Below are positions 27,208-35,933 of a stretch of DNA of 64,000 bases, in pieces. The notes under the pieces were generated by a model that worked only from the letters and a program-made list of their open reading frames with translations, had not been told where the DNA came from and made no database searches. The stretch covers positions 333,139 to 397,138 of the forward strand of contig CAVRWX010000019.1 in the NCBI GenBank assembly GCA_963725035.1, given 5' to 3'. How positions within the stretch are numbered: position 1 is the stretch's first letter; each line of letters opens with the position of its first letter. The position numbers and the translations under genes were made by a program. Source of the stretch: JALZKA01 sp963725035. GTDB lineage: Bacteria > Actinomycetota > Thermoleophilia > Solirubrobacterales > 70-9.

Positions 27208-28440
27208 TTAGAGGTACGTGAGCCCCTCGCCCCGGTAGGTCGGAACCTCCTCGACCAGCGAGTCGCCCTCGATCAGGTAGAGCGAGTCGAAGCGCTCGCA
27301 GAGCTCTCCCGCCTTCGCGTGCCGCATGTAGACGCGGTCGCCCACGCGGAGCTTCTTCGCCGCGGCGCCGACCAGCGGGGTCTGGACCTCGCCCGCGGCC
27401 TCGTCGGAATCGAGCGTGAGCCCCGGCGGCATGTACGGCTGGGGCAGGCGGTCCCGGCCCGGCGCCCCCGAGGCGATGTAGCCGCCGCCCAGTGCGGTCG
27501 CGACGCCGGGGTGTGGGCGGCGAACGATTGGCAAGCAGAAGAAGGCGGCGGGGGTGAGGTCGAGGGAGCGGTACGTGTCGAACAGGGTCGGCGCGTAGAA
27601 GCCCGAGCCCGAGGTGAGCTCGGTCGCGATGCCCAGGTCCTTCGAGCGTGAGAGGCTGCCGGTGCCGCCCGCATTCACCCATTCGAGCTCCGAGTCGGCC
27701 GCGTCGCGGATCGCCGCGATCACTCCGGGGAGGCGCTCCTTGAGCTCGTCGAGCGACCGCGACTGCATCGTGCGGATCGCAGCGCTACGTAGCGGCTTGC
27801 CGGGGATGTCGTCGCCGACGCCCGCGATATGCCCCTCGTACGCCATCGCGCCCACGAGCTTCGTGCCCGGGCGTTCGGTGATCTCGGCCGCGAAGCGGCG
27901 CGCGTGCTCCGGAGTGCGGATCGGCGAGCGCTTCGGCCCGATGCGCGCGACGCGGCCGTGCGCCGGCCACCAGCTCGGATCGATGTCGATCGCGACGCGG
28001 ATCGGCGCGGCGCCGCGCCCCGCGGCGGACTCGATCAGGTCCAGGTGCGCCGGTTCGTCCACCATCAGCGCCGGGTGAGTGTCCGGCCGCTCGGCCGCGA
28101 GCAGCGCCAGCTCGGAGAGCGCCTTGCGATCGGCGGTCGGGTAGCCGACGAAGATGTCCTCGTGACCCTGGCGGGCGAGGTGGAGCGCCTCGGGCAGGGT
28201 GAAGCTCAGGATCCCGCGGAAGCCCTCGTTCAGGCCGAGGATCCGCTCGAGCACCTTGGTCGAGCGCACGGACTTGGAGGCGATCCGGACCGGCAGGGGC
28301 GACGCCTGCGCGGCGAGCATGTCCGCGTTCGAGCGCATCGCGTCGAGGTCGACGAACGCGAACGGGGGAGAGATGCCCTCGAAGATCGCGTCGTAGCGGC
28401 CTTGCAGCCGCTCGAGGTCTGCCTGGTTGCGAGTGGCCAC
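27208..28440 (-). CDS. PLP-dependent alanine racemase N-fold enzyme (D-threonine aldolase / amino-acid deaminase type)
   Basis: A 410-residue fold-type III PLP protein. PFAFVDLDAMRSNADML is followed by VRIASKSVRSTKVL, whose lysine should form the Schiff base. Later segments are VGAMAYEGHIAGVGD, EWVNAGGTGSLSRSKDLG and ELTSGSGFYAPTLFD. The C-terminal beta domain has KLRVGDRVYMRHAKAGELCE, where D-threonine aldolases place their metal-binding His and Cys. Substrate may be a D-3-hydroxy amino acid. The gene starts just before the second tRNA-Ser on the opposite strand. Confidence 0.85.
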   Translation of the reverse strand: MATRNQADLERLQGRYDAIFEGISPPFAFVDLDAMRSNADMLAAQASPLPVRIASKSVRSTKVLERILGLNEGFRGILSFTLPEALHLARQGHEDIFVGYPTADRKALSELALLAAERPDTHPALMVDEPAHLDLIESAAGRGAAPIRVAIDIDPSWWPAHGRVARIGPKRSPIRTPEHARRFAAEITERPGTKLVGAMAYEGHIAGVGDDIPGKPLRSAAIRTMQSRSLDELKERLPGVIAAIRDAADSELEWVNAGGTGSLSRSKDLGIATELTSGSGFYAPTLFDTYRSLDLTPAAFFCLPIVRRPHPGVATALGGGYIASGAPGRDRLPQPYMPPGLTLDSDEAAGEVQTPLVGAAAKKLRVGDRVYMRHAKAGELCERFDSLYLIEGDSLVEEVPTYRGEGLTYL

Positions 28441-28478
28441 GGCGCGGCGAGCCTATATCTAGAATCGCCCGAGTGCCC

Positions 28479-28568
28479 GGAGAGGTGGCCGAGTGGCTGA
28501 AGGCACTCGCCTGCTAAGCGAGTAGGGGGCTAATAGCTCTCTCGAGGGTTCGAATCCCTCCCTCTCCG
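28479..28568 (+). tRNA. tRNA-Ser (anticodon GCT)
   Basis: About 90 bases. Acceptor GGAGAGG pairs with CCTCTCC, with discriminator G. The anticodon stem CTCGC/GCGAG encloses CTGCTAA, giving anticodon GCT. The long variable arm TAGGGGGCTAATAGCTCTCT and the T-arm GAGGGTTCGAATCCCTC mark it as a serine tRNA. CCA is not encoded. The two serine tRNAs are 2.6 kb apart on the same strand. Confidence 0.95.
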
Positions 28569-28578
28569 CTCGACGGCG

Positions 28579-29144
28579 TCAGCCCGGCTCTTCACGGGCA
28601 CGCCGGTAGCGCTCGAGGATCACGCGCGAGCCGAACGTCCTGGTCTCGACCAGCTCCAGTGCGATGTGTTCGGTGACGGGCGGCAGGAACGGCGTGCCGC
28701 CACCGACGATGACCGGGTAGCGGAACATGCGCAGCTCGTCGACGAGACCGAGCTCGATCGCCGCCGCGGCCAAGCCGGCGCCGCCGATCTCGATGTCCTT
28801 GTCAGTAGCGTCGAGCGCCGCGGCGACCTCGTCGGCCAGCGAGGTCTCGGCGAGCCGGGCGTTGCCCTGGACGCTGTCGAGCGTGCGGCTGAAGACGACC
28901 TTCGGGATCGCGCTCCAGACGTCGGCGAACTCGGCCCGGAGCTCGTCGACCCGCATCGACGGGTCCGTCTCCCACGGCAGCATCGTCTCGTACAGGCTGC
29001 GACCCAACAGGTAGCCGCCGAGTTCGCGTATCTCGCTGCGAGGTGGAAACGAAACAGCTCGTCATCGGGGCCCCCCCAACCGATCCCGCCCTCGCGGTCG
29101 TTGATAAAGCCATCTACCGAGACGCCCATCGAGAAGATCACCAT
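28579..29144 (-). CDS. Dihydrofolate-reductase-like (RibD C-terminal) protein, one frameshift
   Basis: The ATG at 29144 begins MVIFSMGVSVDGFINDREGG, the typical first strand and NADPH loop of RibD-C/DHFR-like proteins. The frame breaks near 29040; with one base restored it reads RELGGYLLGRSLYETMLPWE and continues IPKVVFSRTLDSVQGNARL, EIGGAGLAAAAIELGLVDEL and YPVIVGGGTPFLP to a stop at 28579. Merged length is about 188 residues, normal for the family. Members reduce pterin- or flavin-precursor-like compounds with NADPH, but most remain uncharacterised. It is divergent from the tyrosinase operon. Confidence 0.8.
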
Positions 29145-29256
29145 GCCTCCGATTGTCGCACCGATGCCCCAACTACTCCTGACCCGCCGCTGAAGGACTT
29201 GGCAAAACCGCCAAGGCTTGGTAGGAATGGGCAATGGCCACGAACCGAGGAGCTGA

Positions 29257-30522
29257 ATGGCGGCTTCGCTGAGGGTCGCAACTCCACAGGGGGGCGGACC
29301 GGACGCGAGGTACTTCGGCTGGACACCGGTTCCATGCGAGCTGCGTGGTGTCGTAGGCGGGGAGGGTTCAAAGATCACGATCGGGCAGGAGTTCTCAGCG
29401 AACTCGGGACGGTTGCTGTTCGGAAAGGACAAGCCGACCGAGCCAGAACTCACGATCTCGAGGCCCGCGAGCGGCAAGTCCGCCAAGTTCGTGGTTGGCG
29501 GCGAGTTCGGAAAGGCGAGCACCGTCGATGGCGACGTAACGGTCGTCGTCTCAGACAGGACCGGGCAACAACTCGCGGCATTCCCGGCGATGGTCCGCGT
29601 TCGCAAGAACGCAAACGACCTGGACGGTGGAGAGCGAGATCGCTTCCTGCGGGCCTTCGCGGCGATCAACAACGCGGGTCAAGGGGTGTTTCGGGCCTTT
29701 CGCCGTTCTCACAGCCTGGCCACGGTCGCGCAGGCGCACGGCGACGCGGCCTTTCTCCCGTGGCACAGAGCCTTTCTTCTTGACCTCGAGCGCGAACTCC
29801 AGCAGGTGGATCCCAGCGTCGCGCTCCCCTACTGGCGGTTCGATCGAAAGGCCCCTCGGGTGTTCACCCGCGACTACATGGGCGCAGCCGACCAGGCCAC
29901 CGGCGCGGCACGGCTCAGAGCATCGAATCCACTCTCCACCTGGAGCACCGACGGTGCGGCGGGCATTCAGCGCCTCCCCCTGTTCAACACCCAAACCAGC
30001 GGCGCGTCCGGCGGCGGAGATCCGCCCATCGAGGAGCGGCAGATCACCAGGTTCAACGGCAAGTTCGAAGCTCTTCCCAGCCCGCTCGAGCTGAACCCAC
30101 ACGCGTCGGCGCACGTGAGCTTCGAGGGATTCGTGCAAGACCTCGAAATGGCAGCGCGGGATCCGCTGTTCTATCTCCTCCACTGCAACGTTGACCGGCT
30201 GTGGGCGAAGTGGCAATGGCTGCAGAAACGGATGGATCCGGGTGATCCCAAGGCGTTCGGATCGCTGAAACCCAACGGCCAGTCGGTCCAGGACGGCAAT
30301 CGCCCCCCAGGGCACAACTTGGGTGACACCATGTGGCCTTGGAATGGCATCACTTCCAATCCGCGGCCGAATTTCTCCCCGCGGACTCCATTTGCGCAAG
30401 GCGTGGGCGTCAAGGCGCCAGGCGCTAAGCCGAAGGTGCGTTCGATGATCGACTATCAGGGTGTTCACCGTGCTGCCGATCGCCTCGGTTTCGACTACGA
30501 CGACGTCCCCTACCAACCCTAG
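29257..30522 (+). CDS. Tyrosinase (type 3 copper enzyme) with extra N-terminal beta domain
   Basis: A 421-residue protein with all six copper ligands of tyrosinase visible. CuA is His152 (RRSHSLA), His161 (AQAHGDAAFLPWHR) and His170. CuB is His282 and His286 (NPHASAHVSFEG) and His309 (DPLFYLLHCNVDRLW). It hydroxylates or oxidises phenols to quinones. About 115 residues of beta-rich sequence precede the catalytic domain, replacing a signal peptide, so the protein is predicted cytoplasmic unless a partner exports it. GAGGAG lies before the ATG. Two genes follow within 15 bases, the second carrying a copper-chaperone-like domain. No classical MelC1 caddie is seen. Confidence 0.93.
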   Translation: MAASLRVATPQGGGPDARYFGWTPVPCELRGVVGGEGSKITIGQEFSANSGRLLFGKDKPTEPELTISRPASGKSAKFVVGGEFGKASTVDGDVTVVVSDRTGQQLAAFPAMVRVRKNANDLDGGERDRFLRAFAAINNAGQGVFRAFRRSHSLATVAQAHGDAAFLPWHRAFLLDLERELQQVDPSVALPYWRFDRKAPRVFTRDYMGAADQATGAARLRASNPLSTWSTDGAAGIQRLPLFNTQTSGASGGGDPPIEERQITRFNGKFEALPSPLELNPHASAHVSFEGFVQDLEMAARDPLFYLLHCNVDRLWAKWQWLQKRMDPGDPKAFGSLKPNGQSVQDGNRPPGHNLGDTMWPWNGITSNPRPNFSPRTPFAQGVGVKAPGAKPKVRSMIDYQGVHRAADRLGFDYDDVPYQP

Positions 30523-30529
30523 GTCTGCC

Positions 30530-31342
30530 ATGGATCACCCCGACTACAGGAAGGAATACCTAGAAGGAGGCTCAGAGTCCGAGCCCGCTGGCGCCACGAA
30601 ACGCGCCAGCCCCACCTCGGAGGCCGGGGGACTCATCGAGGTATTGAACGACCTCGAGCGCTCGCGCAAGGACAGGCTGTCTGCGCTAGCCAAGCTTCAG
30701 ACGCTGAGCTTTGCGGTGGAGGAGTTCCGCCCGTTCCTCGGTGACTATCTGGAGGGACTCCGGGGAGTGGCAACCGAGCGTGATCAGGTGCTCCGCGCCC
30801 GAGCGCTCGAGATCCTCGCCCTGCGCCGGGATGAGTTCGCGCAGGGTCTTCTCCTGGACGGTCTCGAGCGCAAGACCACTCGGCTGGTGCCGGATCGAAA
30901 GGCGCTGAAGCTCCTTGGCTACGACCAGCACGCGGTTCCGAGGGAGTTGCTCGTGGATCTCGTTGAATCGCCCGACGCCGTGCTCCGGCGCCAGGCGCTC
31001 CGCCAACTGGCGGCGGACGGTGACAGCATTTCGATCTTCGAGCGCATCGTCAGCGACGCCTCCGAGGACGAAGAATCTCGCCGCATCGGGCTCACCGCTC
31101 TTCAGTCGCTCGAACCGAAGAAGTTCGAGAAGTTCGCGCGCGAGTTTGCGATGGATGAGAGCGTCGAGGACGAACTTCGAGCGGCCAGTATCACGGCGCT
31201 CGCGGAGGAGCGACGTGTCGGAAAGGCTGCGGACGCTGACGACGATCTACGTCAAGCGGTTCAGGAGGCTCGGGAACGGACCAGCTCACCCGGGCTGACC
31301 CGTGCCGCCGATGACCTGCTCGACGCAATCGACTCGGACTGA
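30530..31342 (+). CDS. HEAT-repeat-like helical protein in the tyrosinase operon
   Basis: From ATG at 30530, seven bases after the tyrosinase stop, the product has 270 residues. After a polar leader it is almost entirely paired amphipathic helices of HEAT type, for example SRKDRLSALAKLQTLSFAVE, RDQVLRARALEILALRRDEF, DAVLRRQALRQLAADGDSIS and RRIGLTALQSLEPKKFEKFA. No catalytic motif, signal peptide or cysteine is seen. HEAT proteins are scaffolds, and the position suggests it binds the tyrosinase or the SCO-domain protein encoded next. The family was not recognised as a named one. Confidence 0.75.
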   Translation: MDHPDYRKEYLEGGSESEPAGATKRASPTSEAGGLIEVLNDLERSRKDRLSALAKLQTLSFAVEEFRPFLGDYLEGLRGVATERDQVLRARALEILALRRDEFAQGLLLDGLERKTTRLVPDRKALKLLGYDQHAVPRELLVDLVESPDAVLRRQALRQLAADGDSISIFERIVSDASEDEESRRIGLTALQSLEPKKFEKFAREFAMDESVEDELRAASITALAEERRVGKAADADDDLRQAVQEARERTSSPGLTRAADDLLDAIDSD

Positions 31343-31356
31343 AGATCCCCGGTCCC

Positions 31357-32478
31357 GTGGATGAGGTAGATCTGGAAAGGGAAGTCGAGCGGGTCCGAAA
31401 CGGAGCGCCGGCCGCAACGCTCGTGCCCCTCCTGCACGAGGACGCGCCGGCCCACCGAGGGCGGTCGACGGGGGCCACGGGACGAACGCGAGGTTGGATC
31501 CTGGCTTGCTTTGCCGAGCTGGGACTCCCCGATGAGGCCTTTCCCTACGTCCTCGAGGAGCTGGAGTTCGGGACCGAGCCGTACCCGGTGGCCGGCGCCG
31601 CGCGCGCGCTTCGCGGCTATCGGCGCGACGCCGACGTGATCAGGCCGCTGGCCAAGGCCTTCTCCAACATGCGGAGCCGTGACGAGCCGGTTTCCCTTGA
31701 ATCCCTTCGGCCCAGATGGCCTGCGGCTGAGAGCACGTCGGCGCTTCGAGAGATCCTCATAACCGCCAGCTGGCTGGATCACGGGTCTCCTGGGACCTGG
31801 CGGTCGGTCCTCAGCGAGCCAGGTTCGTTTGCCGTCTCGATCCGAGAGCAACTCGAGGAGCTGGCGCATGAGCCGGCATCCGAGGCGTGTTGTGGCACTC
31901 CTCCCGCCGCGCCCCAGAGCGTGGAGGAGAGCCCCAGGTCCCTGGCGGCCCTTGGGCACTTGGTGGTGGAAACCCGCGAGGGCGAAGAACACACCCTCGA
32001 ATCGCTCCTGAGCGGGCAGCCCACCGTTCTCACGTTCTTCTATACGCGCTGTGAGAACCCGAACAAGTGCGAAATGACGATCAAGCGCTTGACCGAGTTG
32101 CAGGAATGGCTCGCCGCGCACTCGTCAGGTGATGAGCTGAGAATCCTCGGGCTGACCTATGACCCCGCTTACGACCTCGCGCCACGGCTGCATCGGTACG
32201 TAACGGACCTTGGGCTACGCCCCGGCCGCCTGACCACGATCGGGCGCCTGCCCGCCGGCCTTGACGAGGTGCGGTCGTCTCTATCTCTCGCGGTGGGGCA
32301 GGGCGGTGCAACCGTCAATCGCCACGCGGTCGAGCTCTTCATCCTCGATGCGCACGGTGACGTCGCCGAGACCTGGTCTCGAGTTGCGTGGGATCCGGCC
32401 GACGTCGGTCGACGGGCGCTGTCCTACGCCTCGAGTTCCGCCAGCCGCTCGATCGCGGGGCCGACGTTGGTCAGGTAG
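31357..32478 (+). CDS. Fusion of HEAT-like helical region and SCO1/SenC copper-chaperone-like domain
   Basis: The GTG start at 31357 gives 373 residues. Residues 1-175 are helical (PEP-type HEAT pairs such as YPVAGAARALRGYRRDADVI). A CC pair (178-179) and a linker follow. From about 195 a thioredoxin-fold SCO1/SenC domain is present: VLTFFYTRCENPNKCEMTIK with Cys232 and Cys238 (spacing C-x5-C instead of the usual C-x3-C), LRILGLTYDPAYDLA, and His323 in TVNRHAVELFILDAHGD. Two Cys and one His are the copper ligands of SCO proteins. There is no signal peptide. The place directly behind tyrosinase suggests copper delivery to that enzyme. Confidence 0.82.
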   Translation: MDEVDLEREVERVRNGAPAATLVPLLHEDAPAHRGRSTGATGRTRGWILACFAELGLPDEAFPYVLEELEFGTEPYPVAGAARALRGYRRDADVIRPLAKAFSNMRSRDEPVSLESLRPRWPAAESTSALREILITASWLDHGSPGTWRSVLSEPGSFAVSIREQLEELAHEPASEACCGTPPAAPQSVEESPRSLAALGHLVVETREGEEHTLESLLSGQPTVLTFFYTRCENPNKCEMTIKRLTELQEWLAAHSSGDELRILGLTYDPAYDLAPRLHRYVTDLGLRPGRLTTIGRLPAGLDEVRSSLSLAVGQGGATVNRHAVELFILDAHGDVAETWSRVAWDPADVGRRALSYASSSASRSIAGPTLVR

Positions 32479-33806
32479 CGCTTGAGCGATTCCCGGACGG
32501 CGGGGTCGCCGGCGTGGTCGGGGAGGCCCTTGAGCAGGTTGAGCCGGCTCTCGGCTATCCACCCCGCCAGGTCCGGCTCGCTGAGCCATCGCTGCTCGAC
32601 CTGCCATGTGAGGCGGCTCATGCCGGGCCAATCGCTGGTGCTGAGCGGATAGGGATTGGGCGGGCAGAGCCGGTTCCGGTCGGCGTCGTCTGAGCGGTGG
32701 ACCTCGATGAAGGCGATGAGCGCCGAGTTGAAGGTGGGGGAGTTCTGCCTGACTTGCTGGAGCACGATGCGGTTGTCCTGGAAGACGGGGACAGGCGGCG
32801 CGCTCCTCAGGCCCTGCGCCGTGCAATCGACGTGTACGACATCGGAACCGGTGTCGGTCTCGCCCTCGGCAAGCACGATCAGGTCGCCTTCGATCCGCCG
32901 CACATGTCCGAGCCTGACCACGTCCTCGATCTGCCGGAGCGCATCGAGCTCCGTGGGACTCAGCATCGTGATGCGATACATCGTCGCCTCGGCCGACGGG
33001 TCGATCCGGACCAGGCGCCCCGAAGCCTCCAGCCGATCGAACAGGTCTTTGATGTCCGTCGCCTCGGCGCCCGCCTGGGCGTCGAGGGATATGCCCTCCA
33101 TGTTGCCGCCGACAAGGTCCAGTGCCTGGTAGTGGCGGCGATGGTGAAACCAATGGTCCCGGGGGCGGACCGAGCGGATCCGATCCGGCTCCACGCCGTT
33201 GTCCACGAGCCAGACGCAGGCGTCCACCGCCGTCTTGCCGGACCCGAGCACGGCGAACCGGGTCCCCGGCTCGGCGACCGCGGGCAGGTCGTTGACCGGT
33301 ATGACGCGCGCGCCCTCCGCGATCTCGAATGACGGCGTGTGAGTTGCGGGAATCGAGGCCTCGAGGTAGCGAGCGTCCACCAGCTTGCGGCGCACCTCGA
33401 TCTCCTGAAGCTCCCCTGTGCTCAGGTCGCGCACCTGCGCTCCGCCGTCACCAGGCCCCAAATGCTCGTGCTCGGCAAGGATGTGGACGCGACCGGTCTC
33501 CGTCAGCCGCGCTCCGACCTCGGCGAAGTAGTCCCGCACCTCGGCGCCCGTCGCCCGCTCGTAGAAACCGGCGTTCTCGCCGGACTGGTCGATCCGGTCC
33601 TCGCCGAGCCGCAAGGAGTTGACGCCGTAGTACGCAGAGGGGGTATGGAGACGAACGAAGGGATACGCGTCGAGCCAGTGGCCGCCCACACCGGGCCGGC
33701 GATCGACGAGCACGAGCTCGGCGTCGGGGTCCTCGGCGACCAAGGTGTCGGCGAAGGCAAGGCCGCTCGCCCCTGATCCGACGATCAGGTAGTCGGTGCT
33801 GATCAG
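32424..33806 (-). CDS. FAD/NAD(P)-binding oxidoreductase (flavin monooxygenase-like)
   Basis: The N-terminal dinucleotide-binding motif DYLIVGSGASGLAFADTL is readable only if translation begins at a CTG near 33806 or if an indel hides a normal start; the first standard start (TTG, about 33749) would lie inside the motif helix and lose FAD binding. Downstream are GGHWLDAYPFVRLHTPSAYY, a second nucleotide-binding site RFAVLGSGKTAVDACVWLVD and HVDCTAQGLR. Total is about 460 residues, resembling putative flavoprotein monooxygenases and NAD(P)-binding proteins. The substrate is unknown. Its 3' end overlaps the convergent SCO-fusion gene by 55 bases. Confidence 0.75.
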   Translation of the reverse strand: MISTDYLIVGSGASGLAFADTLVAEDPDAELVLVDRRPGVGGHWLDAYPFVRLHTPSAYYGVNSLRLGEDRIDQSGENAGFYERATGAEVRDYFAEVGARLTETGRVHILAEHEHLGPGDGGAQVRDLSTGELQEIEVRRKLVDARYLEASIPATHTPSFEIAEGARVIPVNDLPAVAEPGTRFAVLGSGKTAVDACVWLVDNGVEPDRIRSVRPRDHWFHHRRHYQALDLVGGNMEGISLDAQAGAEATDIKDLFDRLEASGRLVRIDPSAEATMYRITMLSPTELDALRQIEDVVRLGHVRRIEGDLIVLAEGETDTGSDVVHVDCTAQGLRSAPPVPVFQDNRIVLQQVRQNSPTFNSALIAFIEVHRSDDADRNRLCPPNPYPLSTSDWPGMSRLTWQVEQRWLSEPDLAGWIAESRLNLLKGLPDHAGDPAVRESLKRYLTNVGPAIERLAELEA

Positions 33807-33824
33807 GTCTTTGCCTTCAGCCGC

Positions 33825-34214
33825 TCAGCCAGGCGGCATCTCGTCGAACTGCGGTGCGTCGTCGCCGATCTCATGCCAACTGGCCTTGTATGCGACCTGC
33901 TGGTGGAAGCTCGGCTTCATGTCGAGGTCGCCGATCAGTCCGGCGGCCACGAAGTAGACCTCGCCCAGGTCGTCGAAGATGCTCGACCCGCAGTTGCTGC
34001 AGAAGTTGCGGGGCGCGAGGTGGCTCTCATAAGTCTTGACCAGGTCCTCGCCCTTGGTGACGTTGAAGTTCTCCGGGGCAACGACGACACCGGCAAGGCT
34101 CGAGCCCGTCCAGTGCTGGCAACGGGTGCAATGGCAGTAGCCCATTGCCTGTAGATCAGAAACCTCATACTCCACGCTTCCGCAGAGGCAGGTTCCCGTG
34201 AGGGTTTCAGACAT
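33825..34214 (-). CDS. GFA family (glutathione-dependent formaldehyde-activating enzyme-like / CENP-V) zinc protein
   Basis: The ATG at 34214 behind AGGAGGAC gives 129 residues. The protein has the Mss4-like zinc fold of GFA proteins: GTCLCGSVEYEVSD, YCHCTRCQHWTGSS and PRNFCSNCGSSIFDD supply seven cysteines for two zinc sites. The family name reflects one founding member that binds S-hydroxymethylglutathione; most actinobacteria lack glutathione, so another small adduct is likely. It lies directly upstream of the flavoprotein gene in the same direction and may be co-transcribed with it. Confidence 0.88.
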   Translation of the reverse strand: MSETLTGTCLCGSVEYEVSDLQAMGYCHCTRCQHWTGSSLAGVVVAPENFNVTKGEDLVKTYESHLAPRNFCSNCGSSIFDDLGEVYFVAAGLIGDLDMKPSFHQQVAYKASWHEIGDDAPQFDEMPPG

Positions 34215-34282
34215 CGCAAGTCCTCCTGAGTTGGCGTTTTGACGGTCGACCGGCACGCTACTACCACCGGCGAGCCGGTGCG

Positions 34283-35896
34283 GTGCGATCGATTCAGGAA
34301 TACGATCGCGGGGTGGCGGACGACCAGCGGATCAATGCTGCAGAGGTCATCGCCGCGCTCTCGCTTGCCACCGACCTTGGGTTGCAGGTAGATCTTGAGC
34401 ACGGCCTGCGGAGCACCTTGTTCGCGATGCGCCTTGCTGAGCGCCTCGAAGTCGATCCCGAGACCGAGCGACAGACCTATTACGTGAGCCTGCTCCAGAA
34501 CGTCGGTTGTACGGCCGACATCCACGTGCGCGCCGCGATTCTGGGCGATGTGGCGGCGACCATGCGGAACTACCTCCCGGTCTGGTTCGGATCTCAGGGC
34601 CAGATCGCCCGGGCGATCGCGCGATCCGTGGCAGCCGATCGAGCGCCACCGATCCGCGTCGTGGAGATCGCCCGCACGTTGCCGCGGGCGATTCGCGAGA
34701 TGCCAAGGATCGATGTGGCTTGCCGGGAGGTCGCGAGGATGCTGATCGAGCGCCTCGGGCTTCCGGCTTCGATCGCCGGCTTGTTTGCTCAGGTCGATGA
34801 GCGCTGGGACGGGAGTGGCGACCCCGGCGACCTGGAGGGAGAGGCGATTTCGCTGCCAATGAGAATCGCCCACGTCGCCCGTGACATCGACATTCAGCGC
34901 TCGATTGGCGGGGCGCCCCTCGCGGCCGAGATCGTCGCGGCGCGCGCCGGCAGCGCATTCGATCCGGTAGTCGCCAAGCGCTTCGTCGACGACGCCCCCG
35001 AGATCCTGGCCCTGGATGACGAGCGCTCGGTCTGGGACGAGGTGGTGGAATCGGAGCCGGGTCCGAAGGTCGTGTTGGCCGGCGACGAGATCGATCGTGC
35101 CCTGTCTGCGGTCGGCGAGTTCACCGATCTCATTTCGCCGTTTCTCAGCGGTCACTCCGCCGGCGTCGCAAATCTCGCGGCCAGCGCTGGCGCACGCCTC
35201 GGCCTCGACCAAGCCGGCCAAGCGGCGGTGAGGAGGGCGGGACTCGTTCACGATGTGGGCCGGGTAGCCGTCCCAGTTGGCATCTGGCAAAAGCCGGGAG
35301 CGCTCAGCCCAGGCGAATGGGAGAAGGTGAGGCTCCATCCGTACCACTCCGAGCGCGTGCTCAGGCACTCGCGCGTGCTCTCGGAGCTCTCCGTCGTTGC
35401 CTCAGCCCATCACGAACGCCTCGACGGATCGGGCTATCACCGTGGGCTGGCGGGTGCCGGTCTCTCACCGCCCGCCCGCTTGCTTGCCGCAGCCGATGCG
35501 TACCACGCAATGACCGAGCCGCGGCCTCACCGGCCGGCAATGGCACCCGGACGAGCAGCTGAAGAGCTCGAGCACGAAGCTCGGGCGGGGGCGTTCGACC
35601 CGGAAGCAACAGCGGCGGTCCTCGAGTCGGCAGGTCATCGCGCAGGTCCCGTCGAGCGCCCCGCCGGGCTGACCGACCGCGAAGCCGAAGTCCTAGCGCT
35701 GCTCGCCCGCGGTCTGCAGACGAAACAGGTTGCCCTCCAGCTCGGGATCTCGGTCAAGACAGCCGACCGTCATATCCAGAACCTGTATCGCCGGATAGGA
35801 GTGTCGACTCGTGCCGGAGCGACCGTGTTCGCGATGGAGCACGGGATGCTCGGATGGGGAGAACTCCCGATTGCCGATGGGACCAATCGAACCTAG
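34283..35896 (+). CDS. HD-GYP domain protein with C-terminal LuxR DNA-binding domain
   Basis: A 537-residue protein in three parts. Residues about 20-190 form a degenerate HD region (HGLRSTLFAMRLAERLEV, DERWDGSGDPGDLEGEAISL). Residues about 275-430 form an HD-GYP domain with SGHSAGVANLAASAG, RAGLVHDVGRVAVPVGI, LHPYHSERVLRHS and AHHERLDGSGYHRGLAG, the metal-binding pattern of cyclic-di-GMP phosphodiesterases. The C-terminus is a LuxR helix-turn-helix: LTDREAEVLALLARGLQTKQ and GISVKTADRHIQNLYRRIGV. This domain order suggests a transcription factor that senses or degrades a signal nucleotide, or a metabolic HD enzyme made into a regulator. A methyltransferase gene follows by 37 bases. Confidence 0.9.
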   Translation: MRSIQEYDRGVADDQRINAAEVIAALSLATDLGLQVDLEHGLRSTLFAMRLAERLEVDPETERQTYYVSLLQNVGCTADIHVRAAILGDVAATMRNYLPVWFGSQGQIARAIARSVAADRAPPIRVVEIARTLPRAIREMPRIDVACREVARMLIERLGLPASIAGLFAQVDERWDGSGDPGDLEGEAISLPMRIAHVARDIDIQRSIGGAPLAAEIVAARAGSAFDPVVAKRFVDDAPEILALDDERSVWDEVVESEPGPKVVLAGDEIDRALSAVGEFTDLISPFLSGHSAGVANLAASAGARLGLDQAGQAAVRRAGLVHDVGRVAVPVGIWQKPGALSPGEWEKVRLHPYHSERVLRHSRVLSELSVVASAHHERLDGSGYHRGLAGAGLSPPARLLAAADAYHAMTEPRPHRPAMAPGRAAEELEHEARAGAFDPEATAAVLESAGHRAGPVERPAGLTDREAEVLALLARGLQTKQVALQLGISVKTADRHIQNLYRRIGVSTRAGATVFAMEHGMLGWGELPIADGTNRT

Positions 35897-35933
35897 CTTC
35901 CGCTCGACATGTGAGTCGACCCAGGAGGCACAG

